Shown here in pieces: positions 31,859 to 40,126 of a DNA stretch of 64,000 bases (within the stretch, counting starts at the first letter, position 1; each line of letters opens with the position of its first letter). A model generated the notes under the pieces. It did not search any database and was not told the origin of the DNA. It saw only the letters and a program-made list of their open reading frames with translations. Position numbers and translations under genes: made by a program. Source of the DNA: Sandaracinobacteroides sayramensis (GTDB lineage Bacteria; Pseudomonadota; Alphaproteobacteria; Sphingomonadales; Sphingomonadaceae); contig NZ_JAKLSQ010000004.1 of the NCBI RefSeq assembly GCF_022014495.1, forward strand, positions 85,458 to 149,457. Reading direction: 5' to 3'.

Positions 31859-32790
31859 CCCTTTCCCGCCTTTTCCTGCTGTTGCTGGCGCTGATCGCGC
31901 CCGCGCTCGCAAACGCCCAGGCGGCAAGGACCGAACCGCCAAAGCCCTATGTGCCTGCTTTGTGGGAAGTGCAGATGGGCAAATCGCGGGCCTATCTGTT
32001 CGGCACGGTGCACACGCTGCCGCGCGGGGTGGACTGGTTCAAGCCGCATGTCGCCCGCGCGCTGGACGGCTCCACCCGGCTGGTGCTGGAGACGGAGATT
32101 CCCGAATCCCCCGCCGCGCTGGCGCCGGTGGTGATGCGGCTTTCCCGCCTGTCGGCGGCGCGGCCGGTGAAGGACCGCGTGCCCGCGAGCTGGCAGCCGG
32201 CGCTCCAGGCCGCCATCGGCCGGCTGAACGCCCCGCCGATGGAGTGGAACGACACCTGGTTCATCACCCTGACGCTCGCCAATCTCCAGGCCGAAGCCGA
32301 TGGCCTCGACCCGCGCATCGGCGTGGAGGCGGTGCTGACCGAGCGCGCGCGGATGCGCAACCTCCCCATCAGCGCGCTGGAGACGGTGGAAGAGCAGCTC
32401 ACCAACTTCGATTCCCTGCCCGAGGCCGACCAGCAGATGATGCTGATGTCGACGCTGGAGGCCCTCCCCAGGTCCAAGGCGAACATGACGCTGATGATCG
32501 GCGACTGGATGCTGGGCGATACCGATGCGCTCGCCGCGCGCGTGAACGCCGAGTTCGAGCGTTCGCCCATGTTGCGCCGGCTGCTGGTGGAGGATCGCAA
32601 CATCCGCTGGGCGGACTGGCTGCAGATGCGGATGAAGGCCGAGGAAGGCCCAATCTTCGTGGCGGTCGGCGCCGGGCATCTGGCCGGGCGCGGCAGCCTG
32701 GTGGAAGAGCTGGAAAAGCGTGGAATGAAGGTGGCCCGCGTCGCCCCGGAACCGCCGCAGACGGACCGGAAGAAGCGCCGGAAACGCTGA
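31840..32790 (+). CDS. TraB/GumN family protein
   Basis: About 316 residues with a signal peptide (LSRLFLLLLALIAPALANAQ) and then the TraB/GumN domain: ALWEVQMGKSRAYLFGTVHT, with the GTVH (GTIH-type) motif, a middle ALETVEEQL stretch with a conserved Glu, and FVAVGAGHLAGRGSLVEELE, holding the GAGHLxG motif. The fold is related to the Tiki metalloproteases; the bacterial role is not well defined. The start is uncertain: TTG 31840 lies inside the end of the acyl-CoA synthetase gene, and CTG 31852 overlaps its stop (CTGA). Ends at a convergent terminator. Confidence 0.82.
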   Translation: MAQGKLTLSRLFLLLLALIAPALANAQAARTEPPKPYVPALWEVQMGKSRAYLFGTVHTLPRGVDWFKPHVARALDGSTRLVLETEIPESPAALAPVVMRLSRLSAARPVKDRVPASWQPALQAAIGRLNAPPMEWNDTWFITLTLANLQAEADGLDPRIGVEAVLTERARMRNLPISALETVEEQLTNFDSLPEADQQMMLMSTLEALPRSKANMTLMIGDWMLGDTDALAARVNAEFERSPMLRRLLVEDRNIRWADWLQMRMKAEEGPIFVAVGAGHLAGRGSLVEELEKRGMKVARVAPEPPQTDRKKRRKR

Positions 32791-32818
32791 GGGGCCGGCG
32801 GGCAAGCCCGCCGGCCCC
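32791..32818. terminator. Convergent-gene hairpin
   Basis: GGGGCCGGCGGGC (32791-32803) is perfectly complementary to 32806-32818 with two loop bases. It starts right after the TraB/GumN stop and ends 20 bases before the stop of the convergent PEP-CTERM gene, so it can end transcripts from both sides. No T-run. Confidence 0.65.
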
Positions 32819-32838
32819 ATGCGCTTCAGGCCCGTCGA

Positions 32839-33600
32839 TCAGGCGGTGGCGCGCGCCACATCCGAACGGCGGCGGCGGGCGGCGGCGCCCACCAGGCCGA
32901 AGCCGGCGATCAGCATCGCCCAGGTGGCCGGTTCCGGCACGCCGCCGGCCGCTTCGCTGTAGAGCACGACACGGCCGCGAATCTGCGCCTCGTTCAACCG
33001 CTCCTCAACCGTCCAGAACTGGCTGAGGGGCTGCCCGTCGAGCAGGAAGCCCTCGATATCCAGCGCATAGACGTTATTGTCGATCGTGAAGCCTTCGGAC
33101 TGCCGGTTGAAGCTGATCTTCACCCGGTCCGCGCAGCCATTGATGTTGACGCCCGTGTAGTTCCCCCCACCATCGGCGCAAATGCCGCCAGCCGGCGAGT
33201 TCGGCGTTTCCCAATGCGCGAAGTCGTAGACGAAGGTGACGTTCTGCAGGAACACATCGTCGACATAGACGTCGGTGTTGAAGTTCAGCTTGATGCCTTC
33301 GATGCCGCTGCCCGCATTGATCGGGAAATTCAGGTGGCGGAAGGTGCCGATGATGGCCTCGTCGCTGCCCGCCGGCGGCGTGACGCTGAGCGAGGGGTCC
33401 GTCGCGGCAATGAAATCATAGCCGGACTTGTTGTTCGTGCCGGTGCCCCAGCGCACGCTGTCGGTGCCGAGGCCGGTCAGGCCCTGGCCAGCGATCGGGC
33501 TGTGCCAGCTTCCGCTGATGTTCCTGAACTCGATGACGGTCGCCGCCGACGCAGGCGCGGCCAGAATCGCGGCCGCAGCCGCAAGCATTGCGAAACGCAT
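32839..33600 (-). CDS. PEP-CTERM protein resembling the THxN family
   Basis: 253 residues. Signal peptide MRFAMLAAAAAILAAPASA. The body has NISGSWHSP, SVRWGTGT and GTFRHLNFPI, matching the pattern of THxN-type PEP-CTERM proteins, in which a WG(T/S) stretch precedes a T-x-x-H-x-N-x-PI motif. The C-terminus VPEPATWAMLIAGFGLVGAA then RRRR is a clear PEP-CTERM tail. Probably exported and processed by an exosortase encoded elsewhere; function unknown. Convergent with the TraB/GumN gene. Confidence 0.86.
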   Translation of the reverse strand: MRFAMLAAAAAILAAPASAATVIEFRNISGSWHSPIAGQGLTGLGTDSVRWGTGTNNKSGYDFIAATDPSLSVTPPAGSDEAIIGTFRHLNFPINAGSGIEGIKLNFNTDVYVDDVFLQNVTFVYDFAHWETPNSPAGGICADGGGNYTGVNINGCADRVKISFNRQSEGFTIDNNVYALDIEGFLLDGQPLSQFWTVEERLNEAQIRGRVVLYSEAAGGVPEPATWAMLIAGFGLVGAAARRRRSDVARATA

Positions 33601-33778
33601 GATATATTCCCCTGTTGCACGGCCACAGTTTCAGCCGAGCCCTCCATATCAATTCATCCCTTATGACTGAACCGCAATTAAAGGTTAGCGGATGAAGAAT
33701 ATGGTTAATTATTATAAATATCTACTTCAGCATTTCAGATTTCGCTCGGTTTTTCCAGAATAATCTTAAACCGTCGAA

Positions 33779-35053
33779 TCAGGCGGCGGCGCGGGCGGGC
33801 TCCATGCCTTCGAATTCTTCGCGCACCTTGCCTTCCGAAAGCCCGAACTGTTCCAGCCGGTAGCGGTGGCGGGCATAGCCATGTTCGGTTGCCGCCCGCG
33901 AGACATAGGTCCGCATCGCCGCCAGCGCCTCCGGCCTCAGTTCGCGGCCGAGGAAGGCATAGGTGCGGGCGATCGCCCCCTGCCAGTCGGCGTTGACCTC
34001 TTGAAAGGCGAGGTCGAATTGCAGGTGCGCGGGGATTTGCCGCCGTTCTTCCGCCACCTGCTCCAGCCGGTGTTTCGTCTTGTGCAGCCATTCCCGCCCG
34101 ATCCAGCCGGCGTCCACCTCGTCGGACTGGACGACCATATGGTTCCAGGCGAGGCTCGCCGCGGACGCCACCAGCTGCACCGGGTCGCGGTGCAGGAAGA
34201 TCAGCGGCGACCGGGGGAAAGTCGCGTGCAGTGCCGCGATGTCCTGCATGTGCTGCGGCGTCTTCAGCACATAGGGCCGGGCGGGATCCACCCCTTCCAG
34301 CCAGGTGCGCAACTTCAGCAGCCGGTGCAGCCGCCGATAGGCGGGGCGCTGGTCCGCCGTCTCGCAATAGCGGGCGAAGCTGGGCACCCGCCGCTGCGTC
34401 TCGATCATTGCGCTGGAAAGCGACTGGTCCAGAAGGCCCAGTTCCTCGTCCACTTCCATCGGCCCGGTCGGGTGGATGTCGAACACCGTGGGGTTGATGG
34501 AACGGATCAGCCCCAGCGCCCGCCTCACCTGCCGGATGCGCGGGTCTGGCCGCGAGCCTCCCGATCCTATGCCCCTGGGGTCGGGCACCGGGCACTGCGC
34601 CTCGTAGAGGCGAAGCGCGGTGAAGGCCGGGTCGCTCGCCAGCAGCCGCTGCATGCGCGTGGTGCCCGATCGCATCGAGCCGACGACGACAATCGGCGGC
34701 GCCAGCTCGATCCGGTCGATCTCCGGATGCGCCTGCATCAGCGCGTCGAACCAGAGCCGCTCCTTCATCACCTTCAACAGGGATCCATGGGCCACCAGCC
34801 GGCCGAAATCCGTGAGCCGGGCCTCCCCGTGCAGGGCCGGAAGCAGTTTGGCCAATTGGGCTTCGAAATGCGCCCTGTCCGACAGGTCTTCGCTCAGCCC
34901 CGTCGCCTTTTCGGCAAGGCCGCGCAGCCGTTCCGGGCAGAGGTCGGCGGGCGGCAGCGCGCCGCTGCGCCAGGCGGCGTTCAACGGCCACATCATCAGC
35001 TTCAGATGCAGCGGGCGGAAGTGGTGGATCGGCGGGAGCCCGGAGTTGTCCAT
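33779..35053 (-). CDS. Sulfotransferase family protein
   Basis: 424 residues from ATG 35053, with GGGAGCCGAA just upstream. PAPS 5'-phosphosulfate loop GSMRSGTT at about 125-132 (VVVGSMRSGTTRMQRLL) and the 3'-phosphate-binding stretch LIFLHRDPVQLVASAASL. YVLKTPQHMQDI lies between them. No signal peptide or membrane segment. Such enzymes move sulfuryl groups from PAPS to a carbohydrate, lipid or peptide acceptor; the acceptor is not evident, and no sugar-biosynthesis genes are adjacent. A 178-base AT-rich gap separates it from the PEP-CTERM gene downstream. Confidence 0.88.
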   Translation of the reverse strand: MDNSGLPPIHHFRPLHLKLMMWPLNAAWRSGALPPADLCPERLRGLAEKATGLSEDLSDRAHFEAQLAKLLPALHGEARLTDFGRLVAHGSLLKVMKERLWFDALMQAHPEIDRIELAPPIVVVGSMRSGTTRMQRLLASDPAFTALRLYEAQCPVPDPRGIGSGGSRPDPRIRQVRRALGLIRSINPTVFDIHPTGPMEVDEELGLLDQSLSSAMIETQRRVPSFARYCETADQRPAYRRLHRLLKLRTWLEGVDPARPYVLKTPQHMQDIAALHATFPRSPLIFLHRDPVQLVASAASLAWNHMVVQSDEVDAGWIGREWLHKTKHRLEQVAEERRQIPAHLQFDLAFQEVNADWQGAIARTYAFLGRELRPEALAAMRTYVSRAATEHGYARHRYRLEQFGLSEGKVREEFEGMEPARAAA

Positions 35054-35103
35054 TTCGGCTCCCGCTGTTACGGGCGAAGCATGGATTTGCAAAGCGAAAG
35101 CGC

Positions 35104-35445
35104 ATGAACATGTTGAGGATTTGCGCCCTTCTGACGGTCGCGGCCCTTTCGACAGGCTGCGTCACCGCGGCCAAGCAGCGGGAAGTGAACAGCGCGCTGC
35201 TGGACGTGGGCTTCACCAAGACCGACGCCATGTGCCTCGCCAGCCGGGCGGGCCGGCAGCTTTCCGTCCGCCAGCTCCGCTCGCTGCAGCGCGCCGGCGC
35301 GGCGATGGAGCAGCCGGTCATGGAGATGCCGGTGGGCGAAGTTCTGGAAGCCATCCGCGACAATGTCGACACCGAAACGCTTTCCACCGTGGCGCGCCTC
35401 TCCGCCGAGTGCGTGAGAATGCGCCTGCAAGAGGTCCCGCAATGA
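35104..35445 (+). CDS. Small predicted lipoprotein, first of a tandem paralogous pair
   Basis: 113 residues. ICALLTVAALSTGC is a lipoprotein signal with Cys19. The mature part shares with the next gene the order KQ-x-x-V-x-SALLD-x-G, a Cys-containing segment (AMCLASRAGRQLSV), and the strong match LSVRQLRSLQRA. A second conserved segment lies near DTETLSTVARLSAEC. No known family recognised. Gene 2 begins inside its stop codon. Divergent from the sulfotransferase gene across a 50-base gap. Confidence 0.8.
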   Translation: MNMLRICALLTVAALSTGCVTAAKQREVNSALLDVGFTKTDAMCLASRAGRQLSVRQLRSLQRAGAAMEQPVMEMPVGEVLEAIRDNVDTETLSTVARLSAECVRMRLQEVPQ

Positions 35446-35756
35446 TCCGCTTCCTGCTGCCATTGGCGCTTGTCGCGCTTGCCTCCGGCTGCGCCACCAC
35501 CAAGCAGGCGCAGGTGCGCTCCGCCCTGCTCGATGCCGGTTTGCCCGAAAGCATGGCGATCTGCATGGCCGAGCCCTTGGGGCGCGATCTCAGCGTCAGC
35601 CAGTTGAAATCGCTGCAACGGGTGGCGAAGCTCGCCAGAAGCTCGCCGACGCAGATGACGCAGCAGCAGTTCAACGACCTGCTGAAGCGCGACCTGGACC
35701 CCGAAACCGTCGGCGTGGTGGTGCGGGCCGGGCTCGGCTGCTTCCTGCGCGGCTGA
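35442..35756 (+). CDS. Small predicted lipoprotein, second of the tandem pair
   Basis: 104 residues. MIRFLLPLALVALASGC gives a lipobox at Cys17. It aligns over its full length with the preceding gene: TTKQAQVRSALLDAGLPESM, AICMAEPLGRDLSVSQLKSL, and DLDPETVGVVVRAGLGCFLR. Two Cys pair with those of the neighbour. ATG 35442 overlaps the preceding stop as ATGA, so the two are translated together. The pair looks like a local duplication with divergence. It ends 9 bases before the convergent L,D-transpeptidase stop. Function unknown. Confidence 0.8.
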   Translation: MIRFLLPLALVALASGCATTKQAQVRSALLDAGLPESMAICMAEPLGRDLSVSQLKSLQRVAKLARSSPTQMTQQQFNDLLKRDLDPETVGVVVRAGLGCFLRG

Positions 35757-35765
35757 GGCCGCCGC

Positions 35766-36767
35766 TTAGCCGTCGGTGGCGATCACCGTCGTCTGCCTGC
35801 CCGAAGAGCCGCTCTTCATCCCGCCATGGGTGGCGAGCACCGTCGTGCCCGGCCCGATCACCGAGCGGACGAGGCGGTTGAAATCCTCGGGGATGCTGAT
35901 CGCCTGCACGGCGGTCCGTTCGTCCACCTGGCGCTTCTCGGTCTCGTAGCCCGGCAGCGGCAGGTAGATCCAGCGCGTCTGCCCGTCCTCGCCCGTTCCG
36001 GCATATTGCAGGGCGCGGGTGCCGATTTCGAAGCCCGGCTCCACCTTCACCTTGCTGCGGCCGATCTCGACGCCGTTGCGGAAGACGAGAACCCGGCCAT
36101 TGTCGGTGGAGAGCACGATGGTGACCGGCCCGGCGGGGGATTTCTCCGGAGTCCAGCGCCAGTCCTCGCCCTTGCCGAGGCGGCGCTGCGTCGGGTCGTC
36201 CGGCACGCCCTTGGCGGTGACGGGGGCGAGGAAGGCGTTGGTGTCGGCGATCTCGGGCGTCACCCGGTCGTTGGTGACGACGACGGTCATGCCCATGGAC
36301 GAAGCCTCGAACAGCTTCTTCGAGAATTCCATCGGCATGCGGATGCAGCCATGGCTGGCGGGATAGCCGGGCAGGTTCCCGGCGTGGAGCGCGATGCCGT
36401 CCCAGGTCAGCCGCTGCATATAGGGCATGGGGGCGTTGTTGTAGAGGTTGGACTTATGGTCCTTGTTCTTCTGCAGGATGGTGAAGATGCCGGTCGGCGT
36501 CTTGTGCCCCTTCTTGCCGGTGGAGACCGTCGTCACGCCGATGCGGATGCCGTTGCGATAGACATAGGCCCGCTGCGTCGGCAGGTGCACGATCACCGTC
36601 ATCGGCCCTTCGGGGGCGAGGTCGCCGTTCCAAATGAACTGGCCCGGCTTCAGCTCCGACACGTCCATGTCGATGGGGGACGAGGTCTTGGCGCCCTGCG
36701 GCAGGGCCGGGGCGGCAAGGGAAAGGGCGGCGGCTAGCAGGAGAGCGTTGGCGCGGAGGGGGATCAT
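35766..36767 (-). CDS. L,D-transpeptidase (YkuD domain) with C-terminal extension
   Basis: 333 residues with a signal peptide (ALLLAAALSLAAPALP). The YkuD catalytic domain is at about 55-165, with LHAGNLPGYPASHGCIRMP supplying His128, His139 and the nucleophile Cys141. The remaining 170 residues are a second domain with VTIVLSTDNGRVLVFRNG, which resembles a repeat of the strand region in the first domain (VTIVHLPTQRAYVYRNG). It would crosslink peptidoglycan or link proteins to it in the periplasm. ATG 36767 has AAGGA eleven bases upstream; ATG 36779 is possible. A terminator lies in its upstream gap. Confidence 0.88.
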   Translation of the reverse strand: MIPLRANALLLAAALSLAAPALPQGAKTSSPIDMDVSELKPGQFIWNGDLAPEGPMTVIVHLPTQRAYVYRNGIRIGVTTVSTGKKGHKTPTGIFTILQKNKDHKSNLYNNAPMPYMQRLTWDGIALHAGNLPGYPASHGCIRMPMEFSKKLFEASSMGMTVVVTNDRVTPEIADTNAFLAPVTAKGVPDDPTQRRLGKGEDWRWTPEKSPAGPVTIVLSTDNGRVLVFRNGVEIGRSKVKVEPGFEIGTRALQYAGTGEDGQTRWIYLPLPGYETEKRQVDERTAVQAISIPEDFNRLVRSVIGPGTTVLATHGGMKSGSSGRQTTVIATDG

Positions 36768-36907
36768 GCGGTGCGGCATCCTTGACGGGTGTTCGGCGCG
36801 CTGTAGGGCCGGACGGGGTGTGGCTCAAGGGGCCGGCCGGCGGATAAAATAAGTAAAAAACAGGCGAAGACAGGAAGAGCGCGGCAAAGCCGCGCCGTCG
36901 GACACGT

Positions 36908-36939
36908 AAAAAGGGCGGGATTGATATCCCGCCCTTTTT
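36908..36939. terminator. Bidirectional-looking terminator after pntB
   Basis: AAAAAGGGCGGGAT and its exact complement around a TGAT loop. Because the arms contain A5 and T5, it has a T-run on either strand. It lies 66 bases beyond the pntB stop and about 140 bases upstream of the L,D-transpeptidase gene. Confidence 0.8.
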
Positions 36940-36965
36940 CGTGCCGGCCGGTCGCTACGGCGAGT

Positions 36966-36995
36966 CCGCAGCTGACGCTTGCGCGTCAGCTGCGG
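36966..36995. repeat. Second hairpin beside the pntB stop
   Basis: CCGCAGCTGACGC at 36966-36978 pairs perfectly with 36983-36995 around TTGC. It lies 10 bases after the pntB stop and forms a tandem pair with the terminator at 36908-36939; probably a transcript-end or stabilising structure. Confidence 0.6.
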
Positions 36996-37004
36996 CCGCC
37001 TTCG

Positions 37005-38426
37005 CTAGTGCGCCAGCGCCTTCACGATCTCGTCCGTCATCTTCTTGGCGTCGCCCAGCAGCATCATCGTGTTGTCCATGTAAAACACATCGTTGTCGAC
37101 ACCGGCATAGCCAACACCGCCCATTGAGCGCTTCACGAACAGCACGGTCTTCGCTTTCCAGACCTCCAGCACCGGCATGCCGTAGATGGGGCTGGACTTG
37201 TCCGTCTGCGCCGCCGGGTTCGTCACGTCGTTGGCGCCGATCACGAAGGCGACATCGGCCTGCGCGAACTCGCTGTTGATGTCCTCCAGCTCGAACACTT
37301 CGTCATAGGGCACATTGGCTTCGGCCAGCAGGACGTTCATATGCCCCGGCATCCGGCCCGCCACCGGGTGGATGGCGTATTTCACTTCCACGCCTTCCTT
37401 CTTCAGCGTGTCGGCCATCTCGCGCAGCGTGTGCTGCGCCTGCGAGACCGCCATGCCGTAGCCGGGCACGATGATGATCTTCTCGGCATTCTTCATGATG
37501 AAGGCCGCGTCGTCCGCCGAGCCGCGCTTCCAGGGTCGATCCGTCTGGGCGGCGCCACCGGCAGCGGCCGCCTCGGCGCCGAAGCCGCCGGCGATCACCG
37601 ACAGGAAGCTGCGGTTCATCGCCTTGCACATGATGTAGGAGAGGATCGCCCCCGACGAGCCGACCAGCGCCCCGGTGATGATCATCGCCGTGTTCTGCAG
37701 CGTGAAGCCCATCGCCGCCGCCGCCCAGCCGGAATAGCTGTTCAGCATCGAAACGACGACCGGCATGTCCGCCCCGCCGATCGGGATGATCAGCAGGAAG
37801 CCGATCAGGAAGCTGAGCGCGAGGATCAGCCAGAAGAAGTTGGCGGGCGCTTCCACCGCGACGGCGAAGGCGATCACCAGCCCGACGATGGCGGCGAGCG
37901 TGCCGAGGTTAATGATATGCCGGCCCGGCAGCAGGATCGGCGCGCCCGACATGTTGCCGTTCAGCTTCAGGAAGGCGATGACCGAGCCGGAGAAGGTGAT
38001 GGCGCCGATCGCCGCGCCCAACGCCATTTCGACGCGCGAGGCGGTGAAGATCTGCCCGCCCGAATCCAGCAGGTTGAAGGCGCCGGGGTTCAGGAAGGCG
38101 GCGGCCGCCACCAGCACGGCGGCAAGGCCGACCAGCGAGTGGAAGGCGGCGACGAGCTGCGGCATCGCCGTCATGGCGATTCGTTGCGCCACGACCCAGC
38201 CGATGGCGCCGCCGATGCCGATGGCGACGGCGATTTCCAGCGCGCTGGCGAGGCTGTGCGTCGCCAGCGTGGTGACGACGGCGATCAGCATGCCGAGCAT
38301 GCCGTAGCGGTTGCCCGCGCGGCTGGTTTCCGGGCTGGAAAGCCCCCTCAGCGACAGGATGAAGCAGACGCCCGCGACCAGATAGGCGAACATCGCCCAG
38401 GCCGGTGTGGTGGAGATATGGTCCAT
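37005..38426 (-). CDS. pntB: NAD(P) transhydrogenase subunit beta
   Basis: 473 residues. The first half has about nine membrane helices; the second half is the NADP-binding domain, with GYGMAVSQAQHTLREM and GANDVTNPAAQTDKSSPIYG. Forms with PntAA and PntAB the proton-translocating transhydrogenase that makes NADPH from NADH at the inner membrane. Last gene of the pnt operon, 9 bases after pntAB, followed by two hairpins. Confidence 0.95.
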   Translation of the reverse strand: MDHISTTPAWAMFAYLVAGVCFILSLRGLSSPETSRAGNRYGMLGMLIAVVTTLATHSLASALEIAVAIGIGGAIGWVVAQRIAMTAMPQLVAAFHSLVGLAAVLVAAAAFLNPGAFNLLDSGGQIFTASRVEMALGAAIGAITFSGSVIAFLKLNGNMSGAPILLPGRHIINLGTLAAIVGLVIAFAVAVEAPANFFWLILALSFLIGFLLIIPIGGADMPVVVSMLNSYSGWAAAAMGFTLQNTAMIITGALVGSSGAILSYIMCKAMNRSFLSVIAGGFGAEAAAAGGAAQTDRPWKRGSADDAAFIMKNAEKIIIVPGYGMAVSQAQHTLREMADTLKKEGVEVKYAIHPVAGRMPGHMNVLLAEANVPYDEVFELEDINSEFAQADVAFVIGANDVTNPAAQTDKSSPIYGMPVLEVWKAKTVLFVKRSMGGVGYAGVDNDVFYMDNTMMLLGDAKKMTDEIVKALAH

Positions 38427-38435
38427 GGCCCCGCC

Positions 38436-38723
38436 TTAACCCTTCTTCTCTTTTTTCTTGTACATGGCGAGCATCCGCTCGGTGACGGCGAAGCCCCCGA
38501 AGATGTTGATGCTGGCCAGCACCACCGCGCCCAGCCCCAGCCACTTGGCCCAGTCGGAGCCTTCGGCGGCGGCGGCGATCAGCGCGCCGACGATGATGAC
38601 GGAGGAAATGGCGTTGGTGACCGCCATCAGCGGCGTGTGCAGCGCCGGCGTGACCGACCAGACGACATAATAGCCGACGAAACAGGCCAGGACGAAGATC
38701 GAGAGGATCGAAATGAAATCCAT
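38436..38723 (-). CDS. pntAB: NAD(P) transhydrogenase subunit alpha, membrane part (PntAB)
   Basis: 95 residues with three membrane helices: SILSIFVLACFVGYYVVW, LMAVTNAISSVIIVGALI and WLGLGAVVLASINIFGGFAV. Corresponds to the C-terminal part of E. coli PntA. The separate gene is the arrangement of Rhodospirillum rubrum and other alphaproteobacteria. Between pntAA (11 bases) and pntB (9 bases). Confidence 0.93.
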   Translation of the reverse strand: MDFISILSIFVLACFVGYYVVWSVTPALHTPLMAVTNAISSVIIVGALIAAAAEGSDWAKWLGLGAVVLASINIFGGFAVTERMLAMYKKKEKKG

Positions 38724-38734
38724 GGCGTGTCTCC

Positions 38735-39856
38735 TCAGGCTTTCAGCGCCGGGTGGACGATCTGCCCGCCCGCGGTCACGCGGATCGCCTGCACGATCTC
38801 GTCGTCGTCCGGCAGCTTCAGCGACTTCGCCTCCTTGTCGAAGAAGGTGGTCACGAAGGTGAGCAGGTTGCGGGCGAACAGCGCCGAGGCGTCAGCCGCC
38901 AGACGGCTGGGATAGTTGGCGAAGCCGAGGATGATGACGCCATTCTCCGTCACCACCCGCTCGTCGGCTTTCGAGCCTTCGACATTGCCGCCCTGCGACA
39001 CGCTCATGTCGACGATCACCGAACCCGGCTTCATCGTCGCCACCTGCGCCGCCGTCACCAGGCGCGGCGCCGGCCGGCCGGGAATGAGGGCGGTGGTGAT
39101 GACGATATCCTGCTTGGCGATGGTTTCGGAAACCAGTGCCGCCTGCTTCGCCTTGTAGGCGTCGGACATTTCCTTCGCATAGCCACCCGCGGTTTCGGCC
39201 GCCTTGGTTTCCTCATCCTCGATGAAGACCGGCTTGCCGCCCAGCGACTGGATCTGCTCCTTGGTGGCCAGCCGCACATCCGTGGCGGAGACCACCGCGC
39301 CCAGCCGCCGCGCGGTGGCGATCGCCTGCAGCCCGGCGACGCCCACCCCCATGATGAAGGCGCGGGCGGCGGAAATGGTGCCGGCCGCCGTCATCATCAT
39401 CGGGAAGGCGCGGCCATAGGCTTCGGCCGCGTCGATCACCGCCTTGTAGCCCGCGAGGTTCGCCTGCGACGACAGGATGTCCATCGACTGCGCGCGGGTG
39501 ATTCGCGGCATGAACTCCATCGCTAGCGCCTCGACCCCGGCCGACGCATAGCTCGCCAGCCGGTCCTTCGACTGGTGCGGGTTGAGGCTGGCCGCCAGCA
39601 AGGCGCCAGACGGCAGCCCCGCCGCATCCGGCCCCTGCACGCCGAGGATCAGCCCGGCGCCCGACAGCACTTCGGCGCGCGGGCCGACGGCGGCGCCGGC
39701 TTCCGCAAACGCGGCGTCTGGAATATTCGCACCCTTCCCGGCGCCCGCTTCCACCGCGACGGTGGCCCCAAGCCCCAGATATTTCCGAACAGTTTCCGGG
39801 GTAGCGGCGACACGCTTCTCCCCTGCGGCCGTTTCGGCCAGCACAGCAATCTTCAT
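38735..39856 (-). CDS. pntAA: NAD(P) transhydrogenase subunit alpha, NAD-binding part (PntAA)
   Basis: 373 residues, soluble. The alanine-dehydrogenase-like fold is visible: AETAAGEKRVAATPETVRKY at the start, VGVAGLQAIATARRLGAVV (dinucleotide-binding glycines, near 170-190), the RQD-type loop region AYKAKQAALV, and KPGSVIVDMSVSQGGNVEGS. Delivers hydride from NADH to the NADP domain of PntB. First gene of pntAA-pntAB-pntB; the start is 38 bases after the small oxidase-subunit gene. Confidence 0.95.
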   Translation of the reverse strand: MKIAVLAETAAGEKRVAATPETVRKYLGLGATVAVEAGAGKGANIPDAAFAEAGAAVGPRAEVLSGAGLILGVQGPDAAGLPSGALLAASLNPHQSKDRLASYASAGVEALAMEFMPRITRAQSMDILSSQANLAGYKAVIDAAEAYGRAFPMMMTAAGTISAARAFIMGVGVAGLQAIATARRLGAVVSATDVRLATKEQIQSLGGKPVFIEDEETKAAETAGGYAKEMSDAYKAKQAALVSETIAKQDIVITTALIPGRPAPRLVTAAQVATMKPGSVIVDMSVSQGGNVEGSKADERVVTENGVIILGFANYPSRLAADASALFARNLLTFVTTFFDKEAKSLKLPDDDEIVQAIRVTAGGQIVHPALKA

Positions 39857-39894
39857 TCGGGCACCCCCGTTACAGGCCCATCAAAGGCGAAAAT

Positions 39895-40035
39895 TCAGAC
39901 GAGGAAGATGGCCATCAGGATGAGGACGATCGAAATCAGGATCGTGGCCCATTTCGCGAGCCCCAGAAATCCCGAATAGACCCGCTCATTCTCGCGCGGG
40001 GCTTCCTCCCAACTTCCATGTTCCGTCTCGGCCAT
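39895..40035 (-). CDS. aa3-type cytochrome c oxidase subunit IV (46 residues)
   Basis: A very short gene. The product starts MAETEHGSWEEAPRENERVY and ends in one membrane helix (about 27-46), preceded by SGFLGLAKWA. This matches the small subunit IV of alphaproteobacterial aa3 oxidases, whose acidic, aromatic N-terminus precedes a single helix. Subunit IV is not essential for activity in Paracoccus. Here it stands upstream of the transhydrogenase genes and not with coxABC. The next gene, pntAA, starts 38 bases later, so it may be transcribed with pnt. Confidence 0.82.
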   Translation of the reverse strand: MAETEHGSWEEAPRENERVYSGFLGLAKWATILISIVLILMAIFLV

Positions 40036-40126
40036 GTCTTTCCCTCTTTCAGACAGTGGTTGCGGCGTTTAGCCGCCTATGTCACGAAATGGCAATCCCG
40101 TATAGCGTTTAATTTTGCACTCCAGG

